A stretch of 64,000 nucleotides of DNA from CAVWDI01 sp963753725 (GCA_963753725.1 CAVWDI010000021.1:310001-374000), one strand, 5' to 3'. Numbered from the stretch's first letter, positions 9,857 to 20,582 are shown. Made by a program: numbers and translations. Notes: generated by a model not told the origin, from the sequence alone.

Positions 9857-10643
9857 CGGAAAATTCAAAGATGGTCCAAAATGAAAATCCGATGTTGGAC
9901 ATAAAAGCGGTCACCAAAAGCTTCGCCGGCGTTACCGCGGTCGATCAAGTGGATATGAACATCAAGCGCGGGGAACTGATCAGTTTGATCGGGCCCAATG
10001 GTTCCGGCAAGACGACCATGTTCAACTGTATTACCGGTTTCCTGCGTCCAGAAGAAGGAAACATCTTCTTTAAAGGGGAGGATATCACCCAGGAGCGTCC
10101 AGACAAAATCGCGCTGCGCGGCATCAGCCGCACATTCCAGAACCTGCGCATACTACCCGGCCTGACCGTGTTCGAAAACCTGATGGGTCGCGCTGCAGCA
10201 GCACCAGGAGGACAACCTGCTTAAACGCAGCCTGCACTCCAGAAGCATCCGCCAGTTGGAACGCAAATCGCAGGACGTTATCAATGCGCTCATGGAAGAG
10301 GTCGGATTAATTGACTTGGCCAACGAGGAAGCGCACAACCTGGTTTACGGGCAGCGCAAATTACTGGAATTCGCTTGCACGCTGGTCCCTGAACCTGACC
10401 TTGTGATGCTGGATGAACCTGCCGCCGGGGTGAACACCACCATGGTGGACCAGATGAAGCAGCAAATTGTTGACCGCAACCAGAAGGGGGAAACTTTTCT
10501 GGTCGTCGAGCATAATATGGGGGTCGTTATGGATATTTCCCATCATATTGTTGTGCTCGATTACGGCAAGAAAATAGCGGAAGGGAACTCCGGCTCAAAT
10601 ACAAAACAACGAACTCGTCCGGGAGGCTTATTTTGGCAGATAA
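9853..10643 (+). CDS. livG: Liv-type ABC transporter ATPase 1 (two frameshifts)
   Basis: ABC ATPase of the LivG family, about 262 residues when joined. Walker A is GPNGSGKTT, Q-loop region RTFQNLRILPGLTVFENL, signature region LVYGQRKLLEFA (degenerate, as usual in LivG), Walker B DLVMLDEPAAGVN, and the H-loop FLVVEHNM. The frame shifts near 10187, where one extra G in ATGGGTCGC, once removed, gives LMVALQQHQEDNLL. It shifts again near 10587, where one extra G, once removed, gives AEGTPAQIQNNELVREAYFGR and a stop at 10641-10643. That end matches the conserved LivG C-terminus. The next gene overlaps by 11 bases. Confidence 0.87.
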
Positions 10644-11360
10644 CGGTAAGCTTCTCGAGATGTTAAATGTTAATTCCGGTTACGGTGAGATTGAGGTACT
10701 GAGAGATGTCTCTATCTATGCCGATGAAGGTCAGATTGTCTCCATTATCGGAGCGAACGGAGCCGGTAAATCGACCCTGCTCAAAACCCTGTTCGGCATC
10801 GTGCAACCCACCAGAGGACAGGTGCTCTTCATGGGTGATGAGATCAGCAAAAAACCTCCCCCTCGACCGCCTTAATTCAGGAATATCTTACGTACCGGAG
10901 GGGCGCTCCAACTTCCCGGCGATGACGGTTGAAGAAAACCTGCAGATGGGGGCTTACACCCGTAATGATCCAAAAGAAATATCTGAGGACATAGATGCTT
11001 TGTGTGAGCGCTTTCCGATCCTGGCAGAAAAGCGAACCACGGCCGCGGGGAATCTGAGCGGCGGACAGCAGCAGATGCTTGAAATCGCAGTGGCTCTCAT
11101 GCTGCGACCAATCGTTCTGTTGATCGACGAGCCCACCCTTGGATTAGCCCCAATACTGGTAACAGAGGTCTTTAACAAGCTTCAAAAGATTTAACGGTAC
11201 TGGAACGACGATCGTGCTGGTCGAACAAAACGCCAAACGCGCCCTGGAAATTTCGGATTATGCCTACGTCCTGGAACTGGGAAAAGTACGCTTACATGGA
11301 CCGGCCGTTGAACTGGCCCAAGACGAAGCGATTATCGAAGCCTACCTGGGCGAACGATAA
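10633..11360 (+). CDS. livF: Liv-type ABC transporter ATPase 2 (two frameshifts)
   Basis: ABC ATPase of the LivF family, about 241 residues when joined. It has Walker A GANGAGKST, signature LSGGQQQMLEIA and Walker B IVLLIDEPTLGLAP. It starts at TTG 10633 inside the end of livG. An extra C in the CCCCC run near 10860 interrupts ISKKPPLDRLNSGISYVPEGR. An extra T near 11190 interrupts KLQKINGTGTTIVLVEQNAKRAL. Removing both gives one frame that ends in EAYLGER at 11360, the typical LivF tail. Last gene of the importer; 80 bases separate it from the M24 gene, so the operon probably continues. Confidence 0.87.
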
Positions 11361-11440
11361 AAAAAATTGCCGTATTATAAGACGAACATTCGCATACAAA
11401 CTTCACGAATTGGAAAAGAAACCAATCCAAGAGAGGATCT

Positions 11441-12644
11441 ATGTTCCTAAACGCTGATAGATTAATAAAAAGAATGGATGAAGAGGGTTTGGATGGTGTG
11501 GTGGCTGCCACGCTGCCAAACGTGCACTACTTCGCCGGTTTTTGGAGCCTGGCATTATCCGGCTTTCCATACGAAGGACAGTGTTACGCAGTAATTACAC
11601 GCGACCAGGTAACCCTACCTGCTGGTGGTATCTTCCACAGTGGAACTGGACCAGGTTCAGGATGGTTTTCCAGTAAAAGGCACGGTTAACTTCGGGCGCT
11701 TTTACCGCGAAGGACCTTTTGGAGACCTCGAATTAACCCCGGACGAAGCGCAGCTCAAAGAAATGTCGATGGGGGCCGAACCGCTGGCTGGCCCACTGGA
11801 AGGTCTGGAAAGAGCCCTGAAAAAATCGGGGCTGTCAGATAAAAAAGTAGCCGTGGACGAACTCGGGTTGAGAACTGGATTTTTAGATGTAGTAAAAGAA
11901 AAATTTCCCAAAGCGCAGTTCATAAATGGTTCCGCAATGCTGCGCTGGGTGCGGAAAGTGAAGACCGCCGAGGAAATCCGACGTCTGCGGGAAGCAGCTA
12001 AGATAACCGAGCGGGCAATGCTGGCTGCCACTGGTATCGCACACGAAGGAATAACCGAATATGAAATGGCGCGCGAATTTGACCGATCGATCGTCAGCCA
12101 GGGCGCCCGTCCGCAATTCACCATGATCCGTTTCGGGCGCAATGCTGTCGCAGGACAGCGCCAACCCGACCGCACACCGCTGCGCAAAGGCGATACCATC
12201 TGGTTCGACACCGGCGCCATCTACCAGGGTTACTGGTCAGATATCGCACGCATTTTCAGTCTGGGAGAACCCAGCCCGCGTGCTCAAAAAATCTATGCGG
12301 CTATGCTGGCTGGCGAGAACGCCGGCATCGCTAAAACGCAGGTCGGCATGACGGGAGCTGAACTGTTCGATATAACCATACAAGCCAGCCGGGAAGCCGG
12401 GCACCCAGAATACCGCCGTCACCATGTAGGTCACGGTATCGGCTCCGAAGTCTACGAAGCGCCATTGCTCAATCCCAACAGCCTGGATGTGATCGAAGAG
12501 GGCGATGTAATCAACATTGAAACGCCCTACTACGAATTTGGCCTGGGCGCACTGCACGTCGAAGACCCTTATGTAGTTAGCGCTGATGGTGATCACGAAA
12601 TACTCACCACACTGGGGCGAGAACTACATATCCTACCCGTTTAA
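11441..12644 (+). CDS. M24 family hydrolase, Xaa-Pro peptidase/creatinase-like (one frameshift)
   Basis: A pita-bread-fold protein of about 400 residues with an N-terminal creatinase/prolidase-like domain and a C-terminal metallohydrolase domain. All five metal ligands of dinuclear members appear: Asp in WFDTGA, Asp in YWSDIAR, His in VGHGIGSE, Glu in INIETP and Glu in HVEDPYV. This supports a peptidase-type reaction rather than metal-free creatinase chemistry. The frame changes near 11612, between ITRDQVTLP and LVVSSTVELDQVQDG, consistent with one extra base. Start ATG 11441 follows a weak GAGAGGA. Its place directly after a Liv importer suggests it processes the imported compound, possibly a dipeptide or a modified amino acid. 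Confidence 0.85.
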
Positions 12645-12662
12645 AATCAACAGGAGCATACT

Positions 12663-13679
12663 ATGCGATTCAGTTACGGGCTACCAACATGCATGGAAGG
12701 GATGATGTACCCGGTTCCCTTCGCTTCTCCCGGGCAGATCGTGGAACTCGCTCAGCACGCTGAGAAGTTGGGCTACCACTCCGTTTGGGGTAACGACCAC
12801 ATGACCACCCAGCGCTATGTGCGGGCTGAATACAGCACCCCACCTAACTTCTGGGAAATTTTGATCACGCTGGCATATGTGGCCGCTAAAACGACCACAC
12901 TGCGCCTTGCTACAGGGGTCTTGATCCCCGCCATGCGGCGTGATATTGTGGTAGTCGCCAAGCAGTTAGCCACATTGGACCAATTCAGCGGCGGTCGCCT
13001 GCTGGTCGGCTTAGGCATCGGCGCATACCGGGAAGAATTTGAGGCTCTGCAGCCAAATTGGAAGGTCGTACGCGGCGACCTGCTGGAGGAGAGTGTGCAG
13101 GCGCTGCAGTTCCTTTTTAACCAACGTTCGGCTTCATGGGAAGGCAAGTACTACCAATTTGAAGATGTGGAAATGTACCCTAAACCACAGCAAGAACCGC
13201 TGCCAATTTATATCGGGGGCAACAATCCTAACGCCGTACGCCGTACCGCGCTGTACGGTCAGGGTTGGATGGGGGCAGGGATGCCTCCCGACCAACTAAA
13301 ACAAGCGGTTGAACGGCTAAGCGAGATAGCCGATCAGGCTGGCCGCGACCCAACACAAATTGACATTGCGCCCCAATTTGTGGCTTGCATCGGAAACAAC
13401 CATGAAGAGGCAGTGGGCATTTTCCGCACCAGCCAGATGTATAACCACCTGGTCTCGCTCAGCAGCACCACCCTAAAAGACCAGGTTGCAGCCGGATCCA
13501 AATTCGAAGAAATCGATCTGATCGGCAATGCTGAAGATATACTCGAAAAAGTGGATAAACTGCGTGAAGTTGGCGTCACCCACATTTCAGGTATATTGTT
13601 CCCCGCCAACTCGATGGCTGAGATGAAAGACCAGATGCAGCGCTTCGCTGAAGAGGTTATCTCCAAGATGGGGGAATAG
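12663..13679 (+). CDS. Luciferase-like (LLM) flavin/F420-dependent oxidoreductase, copy 1
   Basis: Intact 338-residue TIM-barrel protein of the bacterial luciferase-like superfamily. AGGAG lies 7 bases before ATG 12663. Visible family features are GYHSVWGNDHM, the barrel strand TTTLRLATGVLIPAMRRDIVVVAKQLATLDQFSGGRL, and the GIGAYREEF loop. These resemble F420-dependent or FMNH2-dependent oxidoreductases; the cofactor is not certain. The protein at 17219-18236 is a close paralogue, sharing for example LPTCMEGMMYPVPFASP and SQMYNHLVSLS, so the two arose by duplication. It sits between the M24 gene and a third, more distant LLM gene, in a likely single transcript. Confidence 0.9.
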   Translation: MRFSYGLPTCMEGMMYPVPFASPGQIVELAQHAEKLGYHSVWGNDHMTTQRYVRAEYSTPPNFWEILITLAYVAAKTTTLRLATGVLIPAMRRDIVVVAKQLATLDQFSGGRLLVGLGIGAYREEFEALQPNWKVVRGDLLEESVQALQFLFNQRSASWEGKYYQFEDVEMYPKPQQEPLPIYIGGNNPNAVRRTALYGQGWMGAGMPPDQLKQAVERLSEIADQAGRDPTQIDIAPQFVACIGNNHEEAVGIFRTSQMYNHLVSLSSTTLKDQVAAGSKFEEIDLIGNAEDILEKVDKLREVGVTHISGILFPANSMAEMKDQMQRFAEEVISKMGE

Positions 13680-13688
13680 GTAATTTTG

Positions 13689-14732
13689 ATGGAACTAAAA
13701 CTAGGCATCGGTATTCACTGGTTGGATGACATGAGCTACCAGGATTTAGTGGCTCATATCGAAGAGATAGAAGCACTGGGATACGATCAGATCTGGGTCA
13801 GCAACGAGAAGTTCTTTAAAGATATGTACGTGGTAGCCACAGTCGCGGCTGAGCACAGCTCGCGCCCAAAAATAGGTACCTTCGTGGCCGATCCATACAG
13901 CCACCACCCGGCACTAACCGCCTCCGCTGTGGGAACACTGGACATTGTATCCGGCGGGCGCGCCATGCTTGGAATGGGCGCGGGAGGGACTGGCTTCCCG
14001 GTGATGGGTATTAAGCGAACCAAACCAGCCACAGCCATCAAAAAATCGATCGAAATCATCCGCGCTTTGTGGTCCGGTGAAGTGGTCGACTATGAAGGCG
14101 AAGTGGTCCAGTGCCATAATGGGCGTTTAAAATTTAAAACGCGCTCCGACATCCCTATTGTTGTTGCTACACGCGGCAACCAGGTGCTGAGCGCTGCCGG
14201 AGAGGCGGCTGATGCGGTCATGATCGCCACATACGCCGAGCCGGTCGGTATCCGGCATGCTCTATCAATGGTCGAAAAAGGCGCCCAACGCAGCGACAGA
14301 AAACTGTCTGACCTGACGATTATCTCCCGTGTAGATGCTTGCATCTCGGAAGACCGGCAGGCGGCATACGAAGCGGTAAAACCAATGGTAGGCGTGTTTT
14401 TATGGACCAGTTATCCGGACCGTAAATTTGTTCACCAGGTCGGCTTGCAGGTACCTGAAGAACTGGAAGCGATTATCGCCCAGCGCGACTACAACCTGAT
14501 GGCGCCCAACGCTCACCTGATCCCAGATGAATTTGTGGATAAATTCTGTTGGGCTGGGACAGCTGAAGAGGTAGCCCACAAAGTAGCTGAAGTGGCTAAG
14601 ATGGGCATAGAGAACATCACCTTCCTACCACACCCGCCCAAAGGCGGCGACACCCTGGAGACCATGCGAGAATTCGCAAAGACCGTAAAACCAATGGTAG
14701 AAAATCTTGTAAATGAGAGAAAACATGAATAA
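13689..14732 (+). CDS. Luciferase-like (LLM) oxidoreductase, distinct subfamily
   Basis: Intact 347-residue LLM-class protein, only distantly similar to its two neighbours. It resembles the methylenetetrahydromethanopterin-reductase-like branch: LGIGIHWLDD, IGTFVADPYSHHPALTASAVGTLDIVSGGRAMLGMGAGG, and VVATRGNQVLSAAGEAADAVM, where a cofactor phosphate is normally held. ATG 13689 is preferred over the TTG one codon upstream. It lies 9 bases after the previous gene and overlaps the next by 8. In this branch the cofactor is often F420, but FMN-dependent members exist. Inferred role: oxidation or reduction of an intermediate in the imported compound's breakdown. Confidence 0.88.
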   Translation: MELKLGIGIHWLDDMSYQDLVAHIEEIEALGYDQIWVSNEKFFKDMYVVATVAAEHSSRPKIGTFVADPYSHHPALTASAVGTLDIVSGGRAMLGMGAGGTGFPVMGIKRTKPATAIKKSIEIIRALWSGEVVDYEGEVVQCHNGRLKFKTRSDIPIVVATRGNQVLSAAGEAADAVMIATYAEPVGIRHALSMVEKGAQRSDRKLSDLTIISRVDACISEDRQAAYEAVKPMVGVFLWTSYPDRKFVHQVGLQVPEELEAIIAQRDYNLMAPNAHLIPDEFVDKFCWAGTAEEVAHKVAEVAKMGIENITFLPHPPKGGDTLETMREFAKTVKPMVENLVNERKHE

Positions 14733-15715
14733 AAACCAAAAAATTGTTGACAGCATGCTCGATCTCATCGGGGATATTCCCCTAGTGCGTCTAAACCAGC
14801 TCGGGGCAGATACCGGCGCTGAAATACTGGTCAAACCCGAGTTCTTGAACCCGAGCGGGAGCATCAAGGACCGCATCGCTAAACGCATGATCGAAGGAGC
14901 TGAACGAGAAGGGCTGCTAGAAGATGGCACTACCATCATCGAAGCCACTACCGGCAACACCGGCACCGGATTGGCTTTTGTCTCGGCGGTCAAGGGCTAT
15001 AAATTTGTAGCTTATGCACCCACCAAGGTCGCGAACCGTTCACGCATGGGGATCATGTTAGCCTACGGCTCCGATTTGGAAACAGTGGATGCTGAAATCC
15101 TTCATGGCCCAGAAACAGGCAAAAAGCGGGTCTGACAGCAGTGTGCACGGTGGGCGCATCGAACTGACCGGACGCCAGCTGTGTCTCGACCTGGAGGAAA
15201 GTGGAGAGCCCGTGTGGTGGGCGCGCCAGTTCTCGAATCCTGAAAACATCGCTGCACACCGCGAGTGGACCGGCGCTGAAATCATCGAACAGACTGATGG
15301 AAACCTGGATGTATTACGGGCCTCAGTCGGCACCGGCGGCACACTGCTGGGTATCGCCCAGGCCTTAAAAGCGCACGACCCCGACATCATGATCGTGGGA
15401 GTGGAGCCAGCTGGCTCGCCGATGCTGGGCGCACCGGATGAATACCCGATTATCCCCGGTGTATCCGATGGGATTATCCCCCAAATTTGGGAAAGCGGGT
15501 TAGTTGACCGCATCATTTCAATTACGGATAAAGAAGCGATTGATTATGCGCATAAACTGGCCGAACAGGAAGGAATTTTCGGAGGCATCTCATCCGGCGC
15601 CAATGTCCTGGCCTGTATACGCATCGCCCAGGAATTAGGATCAGGGATATGCTTTGTGACCATTCTGCCCGACAGCCGCGACCGGTACCTGGAAGTGGAG
15701 AAATATACAACCTGA
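14725..15715 (+). CDS. Cysteine synthase-like PLP enzyme (fold type II), copy 1 (one frameshift)
   Basis: About 330 residues of the cysteine synthase/cystathionine beta-synthase family. The PLP lysine lies in NPSGSIKDR, the substrate/PLP loop in EATTGNTGTGLA, and the phosphate cup in VGTGGTLLG. The frame breaks near 15122, where removing one A from an AAAAA run gives GPETGKSGSDSS and continues to 15715. ATG 14725 (in-frame with ATG 14713) overlaps the preceding LLM gene. The family makes or cleaves C-S or C-O bonds at the beta carbon of amino acids; in this catabolic cluster a beta-elimination or replacement role is as likely as cysteine biosynthesis. A divergent second copy is at 18436-19504. 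Confidence 0.85.
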
Positions 15716-15727
15716 GATCACCTGCGT

Positions 15728-16989
15728 ATGAATGAGATAAAAAATCACTACATGGTGGAAAAGACATTTTCAACAGCCTCTGGGCAGCGCTGCACTTTCT
15801 GTGGAAAAACCTACCCACTCTTTCCTCCTGTTACGGCTGGCTGCCCGGCCTGCGCCACTGAAGAATTTATCGCCCCGCTCGAGCTTACTTACGATTACCC
15901 CGCCGGAACGGATTGGCTCCCGGAGCATCCCTTACCCGGATTGACCCGATATTCTGCATTACTACCGCCTATGATTACGAACCTGAGCATGGGAGAAGGC
16001 GGTACAGCCCTGATCCAATACCTTTCGAAAGCACCCGAAGGCGGACCAGATGTGTTTATTAAAGACGAAAGCCGCAATCCAACCTGGAGTCATAAAGACC
16101 GCTTTAATATGGCAGTGGTGAGTACGGCCTGTATCGTCGGAGCTCCTGGAATAGCAGCAGCCTTCCTCGGCAACCACGGCGCTTCGGCTGCCGCTTATGC
16201 GGCCAGGGCGAAATTGCCAGCTGTAATCCTTTCCACCCCGCGTCCCCCGGCGGTAGCCAGTTTTATGATTGCATACGGGCAGCTGGTGGTGACCGTCTCG
16301 GATGTGGAAACACGCTGGAGGTTGATGTCGCGTTTGGTGGATGAACTGGGCTACCACCCGGCCAGCAACCAGACCCTGCCCCCCAGCGACCACCCTTTCG
16401 GAGTGGAAAATTTCAAATCCATCGCTTATGAACTGTACCTGCAGCTCGGGAAACAGGCTCCCCAGGGCGTATTTGTCCCGGTTGGGTTTGCCGGGCTGCT
16501 GTTCGGCATATATAAGGGAATCAAAGAATTAAAAGATTACGGCTTGATCAACGAACTACCTCGCATGATCGCCTGCGGAACCGGAGGCAGGCACGCCGCT
16601 GAAACGCGCTCTTAAACTCAGGCGAACTGATATCATACGTCGATGTTGGACCTACCGGCGCCTATTCGATTGCTGTGCCGGTCAACGGCTACCGCGGCGT
16701 TATTGCAGTACAGGAATCCGGCGGGGCTGCTATATCGGTCAATGAGGCAGAAATGTACACTGCCCAGGATACGTTGAGTGGGGAGGGTATCTGGGCTGAA
16801 CTCTCGTCAGCGGCGGCTTTCGCTGGTCTGGCGTATGCCCCCGCATTGGGTTTGGAGGAAGGTCCGCTGGTTGTTATCAACACCTCCAGCGGGTTCAAGG
16901 ACATAAACATCGGGCTGAAAACGATCATCGAAATCGACGACCAGTGGGCTTCTTTACAAAACGAGATGAAGAAAAGTGGGCTGCTGTGA
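15728..16989 (+). CDS. Threonine synthase-like PLP enzyme (two frameshifts)
   Basis: About 420 residues of fold type II. An N-terminal zinc-ribbon-like segment (CTFCGKTYPLFPPVTAGCPAC), as in the class I threonine synthase relatives of this group, is followed by the PLP lysine region NPTWSHKDR, the phosphate-binding FLGNHGASAAAYAARA, and VPVGFAGLLFGIYKG. Near 16577 one extra G and near 16614 one extra A break the frame; removing both reads CGTEAGTPLKRALNSGELISYVDVGPTGAY and on to 16989. The gene follows the cysteine synthase-like gene by 12 bases. It could be a dehydratase or lyase rather than a biosynthetic threonine synthase, given the catabolic setting. The downstream 229 bases show no gene. 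Confidence 0.8.
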
Positions 16990-17218
16990 ACCAACATTCC
17001 TTGAGATGGACAGGACGCCAATCTACCAGCCTTTCTCACTATCAAATAAATCTTTGCGAAGAACCCCAAACAATATATCTATGGCTGCGAAAGTTTATCG
17101 ATAAACACCGTTATTTGATATGCTTCGGCAAGTAATGGGTTCTGAAGCAAACACCCGCTCGATGAAAAAAATAAAGATCAAACGAAATATACTTATTTGA
17201 AAAAAAAGAGGAAAGAAA

Positions 17219-18236
17219 ATGATCGTCAGCGCTGGTTTACCAACCTGTATGGAAGGCATGATGTACCCGGTTCCCTTTGCTTCGCCTTTGGATATCGTGC
17301 GGAGTAACAAAACACGCCGAGGCGCTCGGTTACCATTCCGTGTGGGGGAACGAGCACATGACAACCCAGCGTTATGTGCGGGCAGAACTCGCCGCATTGC
17401 CGCCCAACTTCTGGGAACCGTTAACGGTGAGGCCTCTGCCAACCTGGCCGCTCAAACCACCACATTACGCTTCGGCACGGGCATGCTGGTCACACCCATG
17501 CGGCGTGATATCGTTGTGGTCGCAAAGCAGGCAGCCACACTCGACCAGTTCAGCAATGGGCGTTTTATTTTGGGATTTGGAGTCGGCGCCTACCGGGAAG
17601 AATTTCAAGCCCTCAATCCAAACTGGCAGGTGCACAGGGGAGATCTGGTCCAAGAGAGCATCCAGGCGGTGAAAGTGCTGTTCGAAGAGCGCGTCTCGAA
17701 CTGGGACGGCAAATACTACCAGTTTGAAGATGTGGAGATGTTCCCTAAGCCGCTGCAGGACCCGCTGCCAATCTACGTGGGCGGCAACCACGAAAACGCC
17801 TACCGCCGGGCAGCATTATACGGGAACGGCTGGCTGCCGGCCGGGATGCCTATCGATCACATACGCAAGAAGGTGAGCCATCTTTAAGGAACTGCTGGCA
17901 GAGGGTGGGCGCGATTTCTCTGAAATGGATGTGGCTATGCAGTTGATCGTTTACGTCGGAAAATCACATGAAGACGCTGTGGAGCGTTTCCGCCAGAGCC
18001 AGATGTACAACCACCTGGTGTCGCTCAGCAAATCCACCCTAAAAGATCAGGTTGGCATGAAGCATGAAGAGACCAATCTGATCGGTACGCCGGATGAAAT
18101 TATCGAAAAGGCCAGAAAATTTGAGGCGGCTGGTGTCAAACACTTATGCGGGTTGTATTTCTGCGCCGACGATGTCCAGGAACTTCTGGATCAAATGAGC
18201 ATCTTCGCGCAGGAAGTGGTGCCCCATCTTCAGTAA
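17219..18236 (+). CDS. Luciferase-like (LLM) oxidoreductase, copy 2 (about three frameshifts)
   Basis: Close paralogue of the gene at 12663, starting at ATG 17219 with GAGGAAAG just upstream. The N-terminal frame ends near 17305. The next frame gives VTKHAEALGYHSVWGNEHM up to about 17430, then the first frame resumes with ANLAAQTTTLRFGTGM. A last shift near 17884 (one extra T in CATCTTTAAGG) is followed by KELLAEGGRDFSEMDVAMQL to the stop at 18236. Joined length is about 338 residues, equal to copy 1, and every block aligns with it. It may be functional if the shifts are sequencing errors; three in one gene also leaves real decay of a duplicate possible. Confidence 0.75.
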
Positions 18237-18296
18237 TTCTAATATCTAATTACAAACCTTTACAAGTTATCCGCGCTGGACCAAACCTGAATCAAC

Positions 18297-18430
18297 AGCT
18301 CAAATTTATAAAAGGTCCGGCGTGCAACGCTTTCTTAGGAGGCGGTTTCACGTGCAAACGGAATCGGACCGCGTCCATCCAATTTTGCCAGATAGACCAT
18401 CTCGCACTTGTTGAGCGTCCTCTGATAAAA
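18297..18430 (-). pseudogene. IclR-family remnant with an internal deletion
   Basis: The minus strand reads RTLNKCEMVYLAKLDGRGPI directly joined to PFARETAS and a stop, followed by ARRTFYKFEL-like sequence. In the full IclR gene at 19617-20415 the same two blocks (LSKYEVVYLAKLDGRGPI and PFAREIAS, then the last residues before the stop) are separated by about 110 residues. This is therefore the 3' part of a second iclR copy that lost its central effector-domain segment. It directly abuts the stop of the cysteine synthase-like gene at 18436, suggesting a past duplication of an iclR/PLP-enzyme unit. Confidence 0.75.
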
Positions 18431-18435
18431 TTTAT

Positions 18436-19504
18436 CTACACTACGAAAACTTCGTTGGGGTGCTCTCCCAGATACCGGTCTCTTCGATCTACGATCACGG
18501 TTACTACATTCTGGCCTTTTTTCATCCTCTTGGCTATTTTCAAAGCCACGGCCACATTTGCACCCGAGGACATACCACAATAGATGCCTTCTTCCTTGCA
18601 CAGCCGGTTAGCCATATCTCTTGCCTCCCCTTCGCTTACCTGGAAGAATTCGTCAGGATAGCCCATATCGATCATCACTTCAACAATTGATTTTTCTGTC
18701 TGCCATTTTTCCAACCCCATCCAGTCTATCAATCGTTCACTCATCTTTGATACTTCGAACTCCCCCTGCTTGGCTTCGGCTTTATCCAGATTTAGATATG
18801 ATTCGCTTCCGTGGGGAACAACACCAAATGTTGGAGGGTTTAACCCCTTTCTCTTTAAACGCCAAAGCAACGCCTAACAACGTCGCCCCAGAACCTGCCG
18901 CGCATCCCCAGGCGTGAATTTTTCCGTCCAATTGATCAACAATCTCATAACCGATGCTCTTTTGCCCGATATAGTTATACTTGTTGTATATCTGGTCAAC
19001 CCAAACCACATTTGCGTTTTCCTGCTCTAATGCGCTCATATGAGCCTTACCGGCAATGACCCAGGCAAGATCTTTCTCCTCTTCCGGGATCTGCTCGATA
19101 AATTCTTCAGACATGAAGTCGGAGGGCGGGCGGCATTCACACACATCAGGACCGTAAGTCGATATTATTTTTAACCTTGTGCTTTCTCCGCGCAGCAATG
19201 GTTTGTAAACACATAACTTAACCTTGTAGCCCTTCATTGCACATACAAAAGCCAGCGCAGGGGCAGTGTTTCCTGCGGAAGCGTCACAGACGGTCCCGCC
19301 TGGCTCCAACTTCTTGTGGTTCCAAGTAAGCCCTTTTTCTGCCGCTTCTACCATAGCCAGCGCCATCCTATCCTTATAACTTCCACTCGGGTTCAGATGT
19401 TCAAGTTTTACAAAAACGTTTGCCTCTACGTCACTTGCCACTTTATTCAACTTTAGAATAGGCGTGTTCCCAATCAATTCCAACATGTTATTTACATATT
19501 GCAT
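18436..19504 (-). CDS. Cysteine synthase-like PLP enzyme, copy 2 (one frameshift)
   Basis: About 355 residues of the same family as 14725-15715 but divergent. PLP lysine lies in NPSGSYKDRM, the loop CDASAGNTAPALAF differs from the usual TSGNTG, and the phosphate cup is AAGSGATLLG. The long insert around CECRPPSDFMSEEFIEQIPEEEKD sets it apart from O-acetylserine sulfhydrylases. ATG 19504 has GGAG 8 bases upstream. One extra C near 18828 breaks the frame; removing it gives KGVKPPTFGVVPHGSESYL and the rest to 18436. It is transcribed toward the LLM cluster and follows the IclR gene on the same strand, which probably regulates it. Substrate unknown. Confidence 0.8.
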
Positions 19505-19616
19505 CGCAGTATCTCCTTCAACTATTATGGATTGATATCATGATTGGCGATTGCGGTGTGTCAAATCACCGAATTTCAGAAGAATTAATAATATTTTGCA
19601 GCGGATCACACCTGGA

Positions 19617-20415
19617 TCAAAGGTGCGAATTTATAAAAGGTCCAGCGCGCAGCGCAATTTCGGAGGCGATTTCACGTGCAAATGGAACCACATCTTCCAC
19701 CTTTAACACGTCCATCCTCAGCTAAATGCCTGAGGTATGCCAGGCTTATACCCAAAGAAACGCTCCCATCAGAATCATAAACCGGGACTCCCACTGCCCC
19801 GACATCCTCATAGTGCTCGCCGTCATTAATGGCATATCCGCGCTGGCGAATTTCATTAATCTGCTCCCATAAAACTTCGGGCGCGGTAATGCTGCGCTGC
19901 GTGTAAGTTGTAAGGGAGCCTCGATCGATAAACCCCTGTATGTAGGCATCGCTCTGATTGGCGAGCAGCACTTTACCCAATGCGGTTGTGTGCAGCGCGG
20001 TTGTGCCGCCCGGCTCCACCACTATCTTGATCGGACCGCGGCCATCCAGCTTGGCCAGGTAAACTACCTCGTACTTGCTGAGCGTACCCAGATAAAAATT
20101 GTAATCACAAGTTTCTGCATACCGTTCGAATACTTCCAGAGCGGCGCTTGGCAATGGATTCTGGTGGGCATATAACGCAGCCAATTTCATCACCTTAGGC
20201 CCCAGAGAGTAGCGCTGGGTTTCTGGATCTTGCTGCAGGTATCCGGCATTGTGCAGGGTGGCAACCAGGCGGTGCACAGTAGATGGGTTGATATCCAACT
20301 CCCGGCTCAGATCGCGAATCCCCCATTCGGGGCTGCTGGCGCTGAAGGATTCAAGGATAAATAGTGCTTTGGCTGCGGTCTGGCTGGGCTGTTTTTGAAG
20401 GGAATCTCGTTCCAT
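19617..20415 (-). CDS. IclR-family transcriptional regulator (one frameshift near the end)
   Basis: About 266 residues: an N-terminal winged helix (ALFILESFSASSPEWGIRDLSRELDINPSTVHRLVATL) and a C-terminal GAF-like effector domain (VVYLAKLDGRGPIKIVVEPGGTTALHTTALGKVLLA). ATG 20415 is preferred over 20496 because AAGGGG lies 6 bases upstream and the HTH follows at the usual distance. Near 19704 one extra G ends the frame early; without it the protein continues DVLKVEDVVPFAREIASEIALRAGPFINSHL to the TGA at 19617-19619. IclR proteins usually control neighbouring catabolic genes, so the PLP enzyme downstream and the LLM/PLP cluster are likely targets. A truncated copy lies at 18297-18430. Confidence 0.88.
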
Positions 20416-20582
20416 ATAACCCCTTGCTGTTTCTATAATTGGTACACTGTTCCGATTATGTTCAATTATAACATACTCCAAAAGCACTTTTTCCATTAAT
20501 TAGGGGCATGGCAGTGAGTACAAAGTCACGGTGGTATTGATGGTGACAGGAGGCTTTTCGCCGGTCTGGCTATGATGATTTT

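Noticed and set aside
10187..11190. Programmed ribosomal frameshifts in livG and livF
   Set aside because: No slippery heptamer with a downstream structure; the shifts occur at different homopolymers and in both directions, and relatives encode these proteins in one frame.
14725..19504. Housekeeping cysteine biosynthesis locus
   Set aside because: No serine acetyltransferase or sulfate-assimilation gene is nearby; the setting is an importer plus redox enzymes and an IclR regulator.
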